DNA of 64,000 bases from positions 1 to 64,000 of the forward strand of contig JBGANR010000005.1 of NCBI GenBank assembly GCA_044222225.1. Direction: 5' to 3'. Each line of letters begins with the position of its first letter. Position 1 is the first letter of the stretch. The notes beneath the pieces are model-generated. The model had not been told where the DNA came from. It worked only from the letters and a program-made list of their open reading frames with translations, and ran no database searches. The position numbers and the translations under genes are program-made. Below are positions 8,709 through 17,346 of the stretch, piece by piece. Source of the DNA: JBGANR01 sp044222225. GTDB taxonomy: Bacteria; Actinomycetota; Actinomycetes; Mycobacteriales; Mycobacteriaceae.

Positions 8709-9631
8709 GCGTTCGGACGCCGGCCGTCGGAAGTCTGCTCATCCTCGCCGCATCGGTCCTGTGGGGGACGACGGGCGCCGCCGCCGCACAGGCGCCCGCG
8801 GTCGGCCCGTTGGCCGTCGGCGCCGCGGCGATGGGCGTCGGCGGACTGCTGCAGGCGGCGGCCGCACATCGCGCCGTGAGCGCCGCCCGTGCGCGGCTCG
8901 CCGAGCATCGATGGACGCTCACGACCTCGGCGGTCGCCATCGCGATCTACCCTCTCGCGTTCTACTCGTCGATGCGACTGGCAGGCGTCGCCGTCGGCAC
9001 GGTCGTCTCGCTCGGTTCGGCGCCCGTCGCGGCGGCACTCGTCGAGCGATACGTCGACGGGACGCCGCTGTCGGCGCGGTGGGGCGTCGCCGCCGCACTT
9101 GGACTCGCCGGCGTCGCCGCTCTGGCCGTCGTCCACGACGACGGCGCGGCCGGTGATCACCCCGTCGCCGGCGTCGCGCTGGGCCTGGTCGCGGGCCTGA
9201 CGTACGCCGCCTACTCGTGGGGCGCCGCCCGACTCATGCGCGACGGGATCGAATCGTCGGCCGCGATGGGCGCCGCGTTCGGCCTCGGCGGCCTGCTGCT
9301 CCTGCCGGTGCTCGTCGTCGCCGGCGGGCCGATCCTGGCCTCCGGACGCGATTTCGCCGTCGTCGCCTACCTCGCGATCGTGCCGATGTTCCTCGGCTAC
9401 GTCCTGTTCGGCCGCGGTCTCGCGGCCGTCCCGGCGAGCACCGCGACGACGCTGACGCTGCTCGAACCGGCCGTCGCCGCCCTCATCGCCGTCGCGTTCC
9501 TGCACGAGCGCCTCTCGGTACTCGGCTGGAGCGGGATGGCGCTGCTGCTCGGCAGCCTCCTCGTTCTCACGCTGCCGGCGCGCCGTTCGCCGGCCGCCGA
9601 GCCCGTCAGTTCCAGTCCGACAGGTCGGTGA
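8705..9631 (+). CDS. EamA/DMT-family transporter (10 membrane segments)
   Basis: A 308-residue integral membrane protein with two EamA repeats of five helices each, starting SLLILAASVLWGTTGAAAA and again at GVALGLVAGLTYAAYSWGAA. ATTLTLLEPAVAALIAVAFL is the typical C-terminal EamA motif. The family exports amino acids, drugs or metabolites. The GTG start overlaps the TetR stop. The last 26 bp overlap the 3' end of the converging MarR gene. Control by the TetR protein is strongly suggested by the shared operon and the palindrome; the substrate is unknown. Confidence 0.9.
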   Translation: MSVRTPAVGSLLILAASVLWGTTGAAAAQAPAVGPLAVGAAAMGVGGLLQAAAAHRAVSAARARLAEHRWTLTTSAVAIAIYPLAFYSSMRLAGVAVGTVVSLGSAPVAAALVERYVDGTPLSARWGVAAALGLAGVAALAVVHDDGAAGDHPVAGVALGLVAGLTYAAYSWGAARLMRDGIESSAAMGAAFGLGGLLLLPVLVVAGGPILASGRDFAVVAYLAIVPMFLGYVLFGRGLAAVPASTATTLTLLEPAVAALIAVAFLHERLSVLGWSGMALLLGSLLVLTLPARRSPAAEPVSSSPTGR

Positions 9632-10064
9632 TCGAGCGGCCGCCGGGGTCGGCGGCGGCGAGCGTGCGCAGCGTGGCGTCGACGTCGGCGTCACCGACCG
9701 CGGCGCGCCAGGCTCCGACGATCTGACCGATGATCACGCCGGACCGCGCCAGCATCTCCCGTCCCCGCGGCGTCGGCGCGACGAGACGTTCGCGCGCGTC
9801 CGCGGGGTTGATCCGGCGCGTGACCAGTGCCATCTCCGCCAATGACGCGACGGTCTTCGTCGCGGCCTGCTTGGAGACGCCGAGCCGCACCGCGAGTTCC
9901 CGCGCGGTGCAGCCCTCCCCCAACGCCTGCATCGCGAAGCCGTGGCGGGCCGTCAAACCCGGGTAGCCGTCGGCCGCCAGTCGGCGATGCAGTTCGTCGA
10001 TGACGCCGCGGAAACCCGAGACGAGCAGGAACGGGAGCGCGTGGTCGGGAACCGTGCCGGGCAT
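9606..10064 (-). CDS. MarR-family transcriptional regulator
   Basis: A 152-residue winged-helix protein. The recognition region is CTARELAVRLGVSKQAATKT, followed by the wing RRINPADARERLVAPTPRG. The dimerisation helices lie at both ends. It diverges from a cupin gene with 83 bp between starts, and this gap holds two inverted repeats of the size MarR dimers bind, so it most likely represses itself and the cupin gene. The effector is unknown. Confidence 0.9.
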   Translation of the reverse strand: MPGTVPDHALPFLLVSGFRGVIDELHRRLAADGYPGLTARHGFAMQALGEGCTARELAVRLGVSKQAATKTVASLAEMALVTRRINPADARERLVAPTPRGREMLARSGVIIGQIVGAWRAAVGDADVDATLRTLAAADPGGRSITDLSDWN

Positions 10065-10088
10065 GAGTGGGAGTCTATGCCATTGACG

Positions 10089-10124
10089 GTCAACTGAGTT
10101 GTCTATATGGTCAATCTAGTTGAC
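10089..10124. promoter_or_regulatory. Two MarR-type operator palindromes
   Basis: Site 1 at 10089-10103 is GTCAACTGAGTTGTC, and site 2 at 10110-10124 is GTCAATCTAGTTGAC. Their centres are 21 bp apart, two turns of DNA, so two dimers could bind the same face. TTGAC and TATA-like sequence between them are the only promoter-like elements in the divergent region, which places the sites over both promoters. Confidence 0.65.
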
Positions 10125-10147
10125 TTAATCGAGACGAGGAGACGACG

Positions 10148-10519
10148 ATGACGATCACGACCACCGACGCCGCACAGGAGTTCACCGTGCACGGCGTCAC
10201 CTTCCGCTCCTACAGCCGCACCGACACCGGTGCCGCCGAACTCGCCGCCTGGGAGGCGACCGTGCCGCCCCGGACGCCGGGCGTCGCCCACGAGGTGTCG
10301 CGCGAGGAGGTGCTCCGGGTACTCGCCGGCCGGGTCGAGGTGCAGATCGACGGTGTCACCGCCGCGGCCGGTCCCGGTGACGCGGTGGTCGTGCCACCGG
10401 GCGCCGTGTTCCGCATGTCGAACCTCGCGGACGAGGCGGCCCGGCTGTGGGTCGTGACGTCGCTCGGGCTCACGGCGAGCGTCGACGGGCAGGTGATGCG
10501 GCCGCCATGGGCGGCTTGA
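10148..10519 (+). CDS. Small cupin-domain protein
   Basis: A 123-residue single cupin fold. The two cupin motifs appear as HEVSREEVLRVLAGRVEVQI and PGDAVVVPPGAVFRMSN. The first keeps its His, two Glu and Gly spacing only approximately, and the second motif lacks the usual His, so metal binding is doubtful. Cupins of this size are dioxygenases, isomerases or plain sensors. The ATG follows GACGAGGAGACG. Transcribed away from the MarR gene across the twin operators and probably its target. Confidence 0.8.
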   Translation: MTITTTDAAQEFTVHGVTFRSYSRTDTGAAELAAWEATVPPRTPGVAHEVSREEVLRVLAGRVEVQIDGVTAAAGPGDAVVVPPGAVFRMSNLADEAARLWVVTSLGLTASVDGQVMRPPWAA

Positions 10520-10670
10520 GCGGAGTCGAGCGACCCGCCGGATGAATCGGCTTGCGGCGCTTCGAGATTCACGGCGTCATGAATGATCGAAACAGGTATC
10601 GCTCGCGTCGATTCCCAGCGTCGGATCGGCCGTACCGTGGAGTACGGCAGCGCTGCAGACAGGGGAACCG

Positions 10671-11393
10671 ATGAGCGATCCGTCCACCGTTCAGCTACCT
10701 CGGCACATCCGGTTTCCGGGGGTGTATCGACCGCAGGAGGACACGCGGATGCTCGTCGCGGCGGTCGGCGGCGAACCCGCTCCCCGACCGGGCGAGCGCG
10801 CCGCCGAGGTCTGCGCCGGGACGGGACTCGCCGCCACCACGGCTGCCGGTCGCGGCTACGAGACGATCGCCGTCGACGTCACCCGCCGCGCCGTCGCCAA
10901 CTCTGTCCTCACAGCGCGGCTCAACGGCGTCGTCGTCCGCGGCCTGCGCGGCTCGATCGACGACGTCGTGATGCAGCCCGTCGACCTGTTGCTCGCGAAT
11001 CCGCCGTATGTCTCGACGCTCGGCGCGGAACACGGCGACCGGACCGTCGACGGCGGCCGCGACGGGCGTCTGCTCGTCGACGTCCTCTGCCGCCGGGCGC
11101 CGAGCCTGCTTCGTCCCGGCGGGCGTCTGCTGCTGGTCCAGTCGGCCGTCACCGGCACCGAGGCGACGCTCGCCGCCCTGCAGTCGAACGGACTGCAGGC
11201 GTCGGTCATCGACAGTGCGACGATCCCGTTCGGGCCGGTCATGACGCACCGCGCGGAGGCACTGACGGCCGCCGGGCTCATCGCCCCAGGTCAGCGCTCC
11301 GAGGAGCTCGTGCTCGTCCGGGCGATCGCGCCGTCCTCGCCGACCGGTAGCCGCAACGACGAGTGGCCGTCGTCCCAGGCGCCGAGCAGGTGA
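10671..11393 (+). CDS. HemK-like SAM-dependent methyltransferase
   Basis: A 240-residue protein with the SAM site AAEVCAGTGLAATTAA and the catalytic motif LLLANPPYVS. NPPY is typical of glutamine/adenine N-methyltransferases such as PrmC/HemK. The N-terminus is short and has no PrmC helical domain, so it is closer to the HemK2-like class found in actinobacteria. AGGGGAACC precedes the ATG. The 3' end overlaps the converging iron-containing redox enzyme gene by 103 bp, with the tail after EELVLVRA looking unconserved. The methylated target is unknown. It lies in a compact group with the redox enzyme and the CDGSH protein. Confidence 0.82.
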   Translation: MSDPSTVQLPRHIRFPGVYRPQEDTRMLVAAVGGEPAPRPGERAAEVCAGTGLAATTAAGRGYETIAVDVTRRAVANSVLTARLNGVVVRGLRGSIDDVVMQPVDLLLANPPYVSTLGAEHGDRTVDGGRDGRLLVDVLCRRAPSLLRPGGRLLLVQSAVTGTEATLAALQSNGLQASVIDSATIPFGPVMTHRAEALTAAGLIAPGQRSEELVLVRAIAPSSPTGSRNDEWPSSQAPSR

Positions 11394-12397
11394 ATCGCCA
11401 GGTCGATCTCCAGCGCGAGGAACGTGGCGGCGCCGGTGAGGACGGCCGCTCCGCGCTCCGGGGAGTCGGCGACGAACGGCGCCACCAGATCTCGGGCGAC
11501 GACCTGCTCGTGCATCGCGTCGGCCTCGATGTGCTCGTCGTAGAACCGGCGGGCGGGCGCGTCGAAACCGAGCCGGCGCAGCCCCGCGCTGTAGCGGCGC
11601 GACGGCCCCGAGGACGTCATCTCGATCGCCGCCAGATGGCCGATGAGCTCGCCGAGCCGGGCGCGGTGCAGACCGAAGAGCGAGAGCGCGTTGAGCGCGG
11701 CGAGCGTGCGCCCCGGGACGGCGTCGAGGTAGGCGAAGTATCCGGTGCTCAGGCCGGCCGACGCCATCGTCACCGCGAAGAGCGTCGAGTGCATGCGACC
11801 GAGCCGGCCGTCGCCGTACTCGTCCGTCTGCACCTCGATGAGTGCGGCCTTCGGCCGGCCGCCGAGCCGTGGGATGCCGAGCGTGTGCAGATCGCCTTCG
11901 CGCAGCTGATAGAGCGAACGATGCACGAGGATCTCGCGTATCTGTTCGACGGTCGCGCGGCGTTCGACATGCGCCGACAGGGCGGGACCCTCGTCGTAGG
12001 CCGTCAGGCGCCAGAGGGCGTCGACGGCGTCGCGGCCGGCCACGTGCGGATCGATGCCGGCGCGATCCAGCAGGCCGAGCGCCGCCCGCTCCAGCCCCGG
12101 GGCCGTGCGGGCCTCGAGCGCGGCGCGGGTGGTCAACAACTCGGGGTCCCACTCCCAGCGATCGTCGACACCGGTGAAGCCGCGGATCGCGACCTCGTAG
12201 AGCATGGTGAGCGCGAGTTGGGCGTCCTCGTCCTGCAGGACGTCGTCACCGGCACACTCGGCGAGCCGCCGCGCCGCGGCCATGTCACCTGCACCGTTCA
12301 ACGCGTCGATGACGGCGGCGCTGATCCGGCCGCGCGGCTCCGGCAACGTCGCGCGTCCTTCGTCCACGGTGATCGTGGACCAGATAGAGGAGGGCAT
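11291..12397 (-). CDS. Iron-containing redox enzyme (heme-oxygenase-like diiron fold)
   Basis: A 368-residue protein resembling the actinobacterial iron-containing redox enzyme family. The helical C-terminal region includes KAALIEVQTDEYGDGRLGRM, GELIGHLAAIEMTSSGPSRR, and DEHIEADAMHEQVVARDLV. Its Glu and His residues are spaced as in heme-oxygenase-like diiron enzymes. No partner substrate can be named. The ATG at 12397 shares two bases with the ATG of the CDGSH gene on the other strand; other in-frame ATGs at 12406 and 12409 are possible. Head-to-head pairing with an iron-sulfur protein suggests a shared role in iron or redox handling (inference). Confidence 0.78.
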   Translation of the reverse strand: MPSSIWSTITVDEGRATLPEPRGRISAAVIDALNGAGDMAAARRLAECAGDDVLQDEDAQLALTMLYEVAIRGFTGVDDRWEWDPELLTTRAALEARTAPGLERAALGLLDRAGIDPHVAGRDAVDALWRLTAYDEGPALSAHVERRATVEQIREILVHRSLYQLREGDLHTLGIPRLGGRPKAALIEVQTDEYGDGRLGRMHSTLFAVTMASAGLSTGYFAYLDAVPGRTLAALNALSLFGLHRARLGELIGHLAAIEMTSSGPSRRYSAGLRRLGFDAPARRFYDEHIEADAMHEQVVARDLVAPFVADSPERGAAVLTGAATFLALEIDLAIHLLGAWDDGHSSLRLPVGEDGAIARTSTSSSER

Positions 12398-12767
12398 GGC
12401 ATCCATCATGGACCCTGACGGTGACAGTGCGCGGAATCGCAGAACCCCCGGTCCCGGTGCATCCGGCGGCCCTGACGCGGATGCCGGGGATGCGTCCACG
12501 ACCGCCGACGGGCTCGACGATCCCGACGCCGTCACGATCACCGTCTGCGCCGCGGGCCCGCTGCTCGTGCGCGGACCCGTCACGCTCTTCGACGACGCCG
12601 GCGAGCCCGTTACCGCGGGACGCAAGACGATCGCGCTCTGCCGGTGCGGCGGCAGCTCGGCGAAACCGTTCTGCGACGGCACCCATAAACGGCGGAAGGA
12701 ATGGGCCGCCCTTCACGGCAAGGCGCCCAAGGCCGGCCGCGGCGGAGGTACGGACGACGCAGACTGA
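12396..12767 (+). CDS. CDGSH-type iron-sulfur protein
   Basis: A 123-residue protein with one CDGSH zinc-finger-like motif in its C-terminal half: CRCGGSSAKPFCDGTHKRR. The three Cys and one His bind a [2Fe-2S] cluster in this family. A strand-rich segment VTITVCAAGPLLVRGPVTLF precedes it. The first ~40 residues are low-complexity and acidic. GAGGAGGG lies immediately before the ATG at 12396 (only one base away) and 13 bases before the ATG at 12408, so the true start is uncertain (119 residues if the second). It diverges from the iron-containing redox enzyme gene with overlapping start codons. Confidence 0.87.
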   Translation: MASIMDPDGDSARNRRTPGPGASGGPDADAGDASTTADGLDDPDAVTITVCAAGPLLVRGPVTLFDDAGEPVTAGRKTIALCRCGGSSAKPFCDGTHKRRKEWAALHGKAPKAGRGGGTDDAD

Positions 12768-12775
12768 GAACGCGG

Positions 12776-13831
12776 TCAGTCCGCGAGCAACTCGCGGACG
12801 CGCGGCACGACCTTCGTTCCGTACAACTCGATGCTGCGCCGCAGCCTGTCGTGCGGCAGCGGTCCCGTCGCGTACTTGAGATCGAAACGGTCGAGCCCCA
12901 GCGTGCGGACGGTGTCGGCGATGCGGCGCGCGACGGTCTCCGGCGAGCCGACGTACTGCGAGCCCTGACGCGTCTCGGCGAGATACGACTCGCGCGTCAC
13001 CGGCGGCCAGCCGCGCTCGCGGCCGATGCGGTCGTGCATCGCCCGGTAGTGCGGCCAGAGCTCGTCGAGGGCCTGTTCGTCGGTGTCGGCGACATGCCCC
13101 GGCGAATGTACGCCGAGCGGCATCGGCGCCGTGAGGCCGACGGCGTCGCCGAGCTCGTCCTGCGCCCGCTTGTAGAGGTCGACGAACGGCGTGAACCGCG
13201 ACGCGGCGCCGCCGATGATCGCGAGCATCATCGGGATGCCGTAGCGCACCGAGCGCACCACGGACTGCGGGCTCCCGCCGACGCCGATCCAGGCGGCGAG
13301 CCGTCCGGATTCCGTGCGCGGATAGACCGTCTGGTTCTGCAGCGGGGCGCGATGCTCGCCGGACCACGTCACGGGCTGCTCGTCGCGCAGCCGCGCGAAG
13401 AGGTCGAGCTTCTCCTCGAAGAGCAACTCGTAGTCGGCGAGATCGTGGCCGAACAACGGGAACGATTCGGTGAACGAGCCCCGACCGAGCGTGATCTCGG
13501 CCCGGCCGTTCGACACGGCGTCGAGGGTGGCGAACTTCTCGTAGACGCGCACGGCGTCGTCCGAGCTCAGGACGGTGACGGCCGTTCCGAGCGCGATCCG
13601 CTCCGTCCTTCCGGCAGCGGCCGCGAGCACGATCTCGGGTGCGCTGACGGCGAAGTCGGGCCGGTGATGCTCGCCCACACCGAAGGCGTCGACACCCACG
13701 GCGTCAGCGAGGACCGCCTGGTCGACGAGGTCCCGGATGACCTGCCAGGCCGGTGTCGGCGCGCCGTCGGCGGCGACGGTCATGTCGCCGAAGGTGTCGA
13801 GGCCGAACGTGATGTCGGCGGGGTTCGTCAT
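12776..13831 (-). CDS. LLM-class flavin-dependent oxidoreductase (luciferase-like)
   Basis: A 351-residue TIM-barrel monooxygenase-type protein using FMN or F420. Typical stretches are DAVGVDAFGVGEHHRPDFAV, IALGTAVTVLSSDDAVRVYE, GRAEITLGRGSFTESFPLF and YVGSPETVARRIADTVRTLG. Several members in mycolate actinobacteria use F420 but the sequence does not settle the cofactor. GGGAGG lies 4 bases before the ATG. It converges with the CDGSH gene, ending 8 bp away, and diverges from a VOC protein. Single-gene unit; substrate unknown. Confidence 0.9.
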   Translation of the reverse strand: MTNPADITFGLDTFGDMTVAADGAPTPAWQVIRDLVDQAVLADAVGVDAFGVGEHHRPDFAVSAPEIVLAAAAGRTERIALGTAVTVLSSDDAVRVYEKFATLDAVSNGRAEITLGRGSFTESFPLFGHDLADYELLFEEKLDLFARLRDEQPVTWSGEHRAPLQNQTVYPRTESGRLAAWIGVGGSPQSVVRSVRYGIPMMLAIIGGAASRFTPFVDLYKRAQDELGDAVGLTAPMPLGVHSPGHVADTDEQALDELWPHYRAMHDRIGRERGWPPVTRESYLAETRQGSQYVGSPETVARRIADTVRTLGLDRFDLKYATGPLPHDRLRRSIELYGTKVVPRVRELLAD

Positions 13832-13984
13832 GAAGCCTCCCGGATCGATGGTCTACCCGCCCCAACATAAACGGACCGCGGTCCTATTCCAGGTCGCGAC
13901 GCCGAGGGTCTTCCGTCCCGGCCCGCCGGCGCCGATGATGGGCGGTGGTCCATCTCATCCAACTCCCCGACCATCGGAGGAATC

Positions 13985-14398
13985 GTGGCCGTCCGCCTCA
14001 ACCCCTACCTCTCCTTCCGCGGCGACGCCCGCGCGGCACTCGAGTTCTATCGCGACGTCTTCGGCGGCGAGCTGGAGATCTCGACCTTCGAAGGCTTCGG
14101 CGACATGCCCGGCCTGACCGAGGAGGAGAAGACGAATGTCATGCACGGCATGCTCGTCACGCCGAACGGTCTGACGATCATGGCGGCCGACACGCCGAGC
14201 GCCATGCCGTACAACCCGGGCGACACCATCACCGTCTCCGTCAGCGGCGACGAGCTGGAGGTGCTCACCGGCTACTGGAACGCGCTCTCCGACGGCGGCG
14301 CGGTGGCCGCACCGTTCGAGAGGGCGCCGTGGGGCGACACGTTCGGCATGTGCACCGACCGTTTCGGTGTGCCCTGGATGATCAACGCCACGTCCTGA
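13985..14398 (+). CDS. VOC-superfamily protein, PhnB-like
   Basis: A 137-residue glyoxalase/bleomycin-resistance fold protein of the PhnB type. The pattern LNPYLSFRGDARAALEFYRD VF at the start and WGDTFGMCTDRFGVPWMINA at the end are characteristic. The metal-binding residues of true glyoxalases are not all evident, as usual for PhnB-like members. The GTG start has GGAGG 5 bases upstream, which decides it over other frames. Function unknown. Confidence 0.87.
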   Translation: MAVRLNPYLSFRGDARAALEFYRDVFGGELEISTFEGFGDMPGLTEEEKTNVMHGMLVTPNGLTIMAADTPSAMPYNPGDTITVSVSGDELEVLTGYWNALSDGGAVAAPFERAPWGDTFGMCTDRFGVPWMINATS

Positions 14399-14466
14399 CG
14401 CGCGGGGTCCGCGCCCACCCGATGGGATCGATCGGCGACGGGTGAATTCCTGTCGGTGGGCGTCGG

Positions 14467-14472
14467 TACCTT
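14467..14472 (+). promoter_or_regulatory. -10 box giving a leaderless hydrolase-ABC transcript
   Basis: TACCTT fits TANNNT and is followed by six bases and then the GTG start at 14479. Transcription would begin at or within a base of the start codon. No ribosome binding site is present upstream, which supports a leaderless message. Confidence 0.5.
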
Positions 14473-14478
14473 AGACGT

Positions 14479-17346
14479 GTGATCGCGTGGGTGCGTCGGC
14501 AGAAGGCCGGCACGAAGGTCCTCGCGTTGCTGACCGTCGCACTCGTCGTCATGCTCTTCGCCATCAGCGGTATGGCCGAGGATCCCGACCCGCCGGTCCA
14601 GCAACGCGAGGAGACGATCGCGACGCCGCTGACCCGCGGCGCCGCGGAGACGATTCCGCTCGACGCCACGGTCTATCTGCCGGATCAGACGCCGGCGCCC
14701 GCGGTCCTGCTCGCGCACGGCTTCGGCGGGACCAAGCAATCCGTCGCGGCCCAGGCACGGCGACTGACCCGCGAGGGCTACGTCGTGCTCGCCTACACGG
14801 CGCGCGGCTTCGGCAAGAGCGGCGGCACGATCTCGCTCAACGCCCCCGATCGCGAAGTCGCCGACGCGTCAACGCTGGTCGACTGGCTGGCCACGCAGCC
14901 CGAAGTCAGGCTGGACGGGCGCGGCGATCCGCGCGTCGCCGTCGTCGGCGGCTCCTACGGCGGAGCGCTGGCGCTCAGCGCGGGCGGCACCGATCCGCGA
15001 ATCGACGCCGTCATCGCCGCCATCACCTGGAACGACCTCGGGGCGGCGCTGTTCCCCAACGTCGCGCCCGCCGACGCCCCGACGCCGGCGGCCGCCGGCA
15101 ACCAGCCCGGCGGCGTCCTCAAGTCGGGCTGGACGGGTGCGCTCTTCGGTTCCGCCACCGGTCCCGACGCGCGCGGCGCCCCCGCGACGGACCCCTGCGG
15201 CCGGTTCGACCCGATCATCTGTCGGCCGTACGAGGCCGCCGCCGCGTCCGGACGGCCGACGCCGGAACTGCTCGAGCTGCTCCGGCGACACTCGCCGACC
15301 GCCACGAACGCCCGGCTCAAGGCGCCCACGCTGCTCCTGCAGGGCGAGGTCGACACGCTGTTCGGCCTCGATCAGGCCGACGCCAACGCCCGTGAGATCA
15401 CCGCGGCCGGCGGCAAGGCGGCCGTCGAGTGGTTCTACGGCGGTCACAGCGCGTCGTCCGGCTGGCTGCCCGACCGGTCCATCCGAGAGTTCCTCGACTC
15501 CCACCTCCGCAACGATCGCGAGTTCGACGCGCGGTTCCGCTACTCCCTCGTCGCCGACGAGCGGGTCTTCGGCCAGTCCCGCTACCAGCTCGTGACGGCG
15601 CCGGAGTACCCCGGGCTGGCCACCGGATCGGCGACCGAGGTCGGTGGCGTGACACTCCGTCCGGCGCCCGCGCCGACCGGTCCCGGCGCGCCCGCCGCGG
15701 GCAGCCCGGCCGAGAAGGCCACCGGTGCTCCGGCTGATCAGACGCAGACGATCGTGCGTCCACCCGGCGCCAATCCGGCGGCCCTGTCGAGCCTGCCGGC
15801 CATCGGCGCGTTGCTCGCGGCCATCGGCCAGCCGAACCTCTCGGTGCCGATCGGCCAGATCGCGATGGAACTGCCCGGTCAGGCGGCGATCTTCACGTCC
15901 GATCCGTTGACCGAGAACGCCCGGATCGTCGGCGCCCCGACGGTGACGCTGACCGTCAGCGCATCCGTGCCGGGCGCCGAGACGGCGCTCTACGCGAAGA
16001 TCTACGACGAGGACGCCGACGGCAAGACATCGCTCATCGGCAGCGCGGTCTCACCGCTGCGACTGCCGGACGCGACGCCCGCGAACACACCGGTGACGAT
16101 GCGTGTGCCGCTGCCCGCGATGGCGCATCAGTTCCCGAGCGGGCATCGCATCCGCGTCACGGTCGCGACCACCGACCAGGCGTACGCGACGCCGTCGACG
16201 GCGGCGACCTATCGGGTCTCGCTCGCCGATCCGCAGCTGACGATGCCGACGGTCGGCGGCACGGTCAGCGGCCGCGACGTCCCGACGGGCAAGATCGCGG
16301 CGATCGCCGGCCTCATCGGCGGCGCGATCATCGCCGGACTGCTCGTGGCGTTCGTCTCCCGGCGCCGTCGCGCCCACGACGCCGACGAGTCGTTGCTCGA
16401 CGTCCCGCTCGCCATCGACGGGCTGTCGAAGTCCTACGGCACGCTGCAGGTGGTCGACGACGTCTCGTTCCGCATCGAGCACGGCCAGGTACTCGGTCTG
16501 CTCGGGCCCAACGGCGCCGGCAAGACCACGACGCTGCGCATGCTCATGGGCCTCATCACGCCGAGCGGCGGCGAGATCCGCGTCTTCGGTCACCGCATCG
16601 TGCCCGGCGCTCCGGTGCTCTCCCGGATCGGCAGCTTCGTCGAGGGGCCCGGCTTCATCCCCGGGCTGTCCGGACGTCGCAATCTGGAGCTGTACTGGGC
16701 GGCCACCGGCCGTCCGCTCGCCGACGCGCGCATGGACGAAGCGCTCGAGATCGCCGCTCTCGGCGTCGCCGTCGAACGCAAGGTGCGCGGCTACAGCCAG
16801 GGCATGCGGCAACGGCTCGCCATCGCGCAGGCGATGCTCGGCCTCCCGGATCTGCTCGTCCTCGACGAACCCACCAACGGTCTCGATCCGCCGCAGATCC
16901 GCGCGATGCGCGATGTGCTCAAGGCGTACGCCGAGCGCGGCCGCACCGTCCTCGTGTCGAGCCATCTGCTCGCCGAGGTGGAGCAGACGTGCACGCACGT
17001 CGTCGTCATGCATCGCGGGCGCGTCCTGCGGGCCGGCTCGGTCGCCGAGCTCACCGACGGCGCCGGGACGATCGACGTGGCCGTCGACGACATCGAGCGC
17101 GCGCTCGCCGAACTCGGCGGCGATGCGCGGGTGACGGCCGTCGGGCGCCACCCCCGGCGACCGAGCGTCGTGCAGGCGCACCTGGTGAGCGTCGCCGATC
17201 GTGCCGCCGTCGTCCGCCGACTGGTCGACGCCAGCGTCGAGGTGTCGGCCGTCGGCACGAGCAACAGCCTCGAGGACGTCTTCCTCGACATCATCGCGTC
17301 CCCCGTCCCCGCGGCGGACCGACAGCCGCAGGAGGTCACGACGTGA
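14479..17346 (+). CDS. Fusion: secreted-side alpha/beta hydrolase (CocE/NonD, X-Pro peptidase-like) plus ABC transporter ATPase
   Basis: A 955-residue protein in three parts. Residues ~12-32 form a membrane anchor (VLALLTVALVVMLFAIS). Residues ~40-600 are an alpha/beta hydrolase with nucleophile Ser in VVGGSYGGALALS (~159), a likely acid Asp in LLQGEVDTLFGLD, and a likely His in FYGGHSASSG. A jelly-roll domain like that of Xaa-Pro dipeptidyl peptidases follows. A second helix (IAGLIGGAIIAGLLVAFVS, ~607-628) then leads into a cytoplasmic ABC ATPase with Walker A GPNGAGKTT (~675), signature YSQGMRQRL and Walker B LLVLDEPTNGLDP. Topology would put hydrolase outside and ATPase inside. The stop overlaps the permease GTG, so they form one transporter. 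Substrate unknown; the hydrolase may process what the ABC unit moves. Confidence 0.9.
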   Translation: MIAWVRRQKAGTKVLALLTVALVVMLFAISGMAEDPDPPVQQREETIATPLTRGAAETIPLDATVYLPDQTPAPAVLLAHGFGGTKQSVAAQARRLTREGYVVLAYTARGFGKSGGTISLNAPDREVADASTLVDWLATQPEVRLDGRGDPRVAVVGGSYGGALALSAGGTDPRIDAVIAAITWNDLGAALFPNVAPADAPTPAAAGNQPGGVLKSGWTGALFGSATGPDARGAPATDPCGRFDPIICRPYEAAAASGRPTPELLELLRRHSPTATNARLKAPTLLLQGEVDTLFGLDQADANAREITAAGGKAAVEWFYGGHSASSGWLPDRSIREFLDSHLRNDREFDARFRYSLVADERVFGQSRYQLVTAPEYPGLATGSATEVGGVTLRPAPAPTGPGAPAAGSPAEKATGAPADQTQTIVRPPGANPAALSSLPAIGALLAAIGQPNLSVPIGQIAMELPGQAAIFTSDPLTENARIVGAPTVTLTVSASVPGAETALYAKIYDEDADGKTSLIGSAVSPLRLPDATPANTPVTMRVPLPAMAHQFPSGHRIRVTVATTDQAYATPSTAATYRVSLADPQLTMPTVGGTVSGRDVPTGKIAAIAGLIGGAIIAGLLVAFVSRRRRAHDADESLLDVPLAIDGLSKSYGTLQVVDDVSFRIEHGQVLGLLGPNGAGKTTTLRMLMGLITPSGGEIRVFGHRIVPGAPVLSRIGSFVEGPGFIPGLSGRRNLELYWAATGRPLADARMDEALEIAALGVAVERKVRGYSQGMRQRLAIAQAMLGLPDLLVLDEPTNGLDPPQIRAMRDVLKAYAERGRTVLVSSHLLAEVEQTCTHVVVMHRGRVLRAGSVAELTDGAGTIDVAVDDIERALAELGGDARVTAVGRHPRRPSVVQAHLVSVADRAAVVRRLVDASVEVSAVGTSNSLEDVFLDIIASPVPAADRQPQEVTT

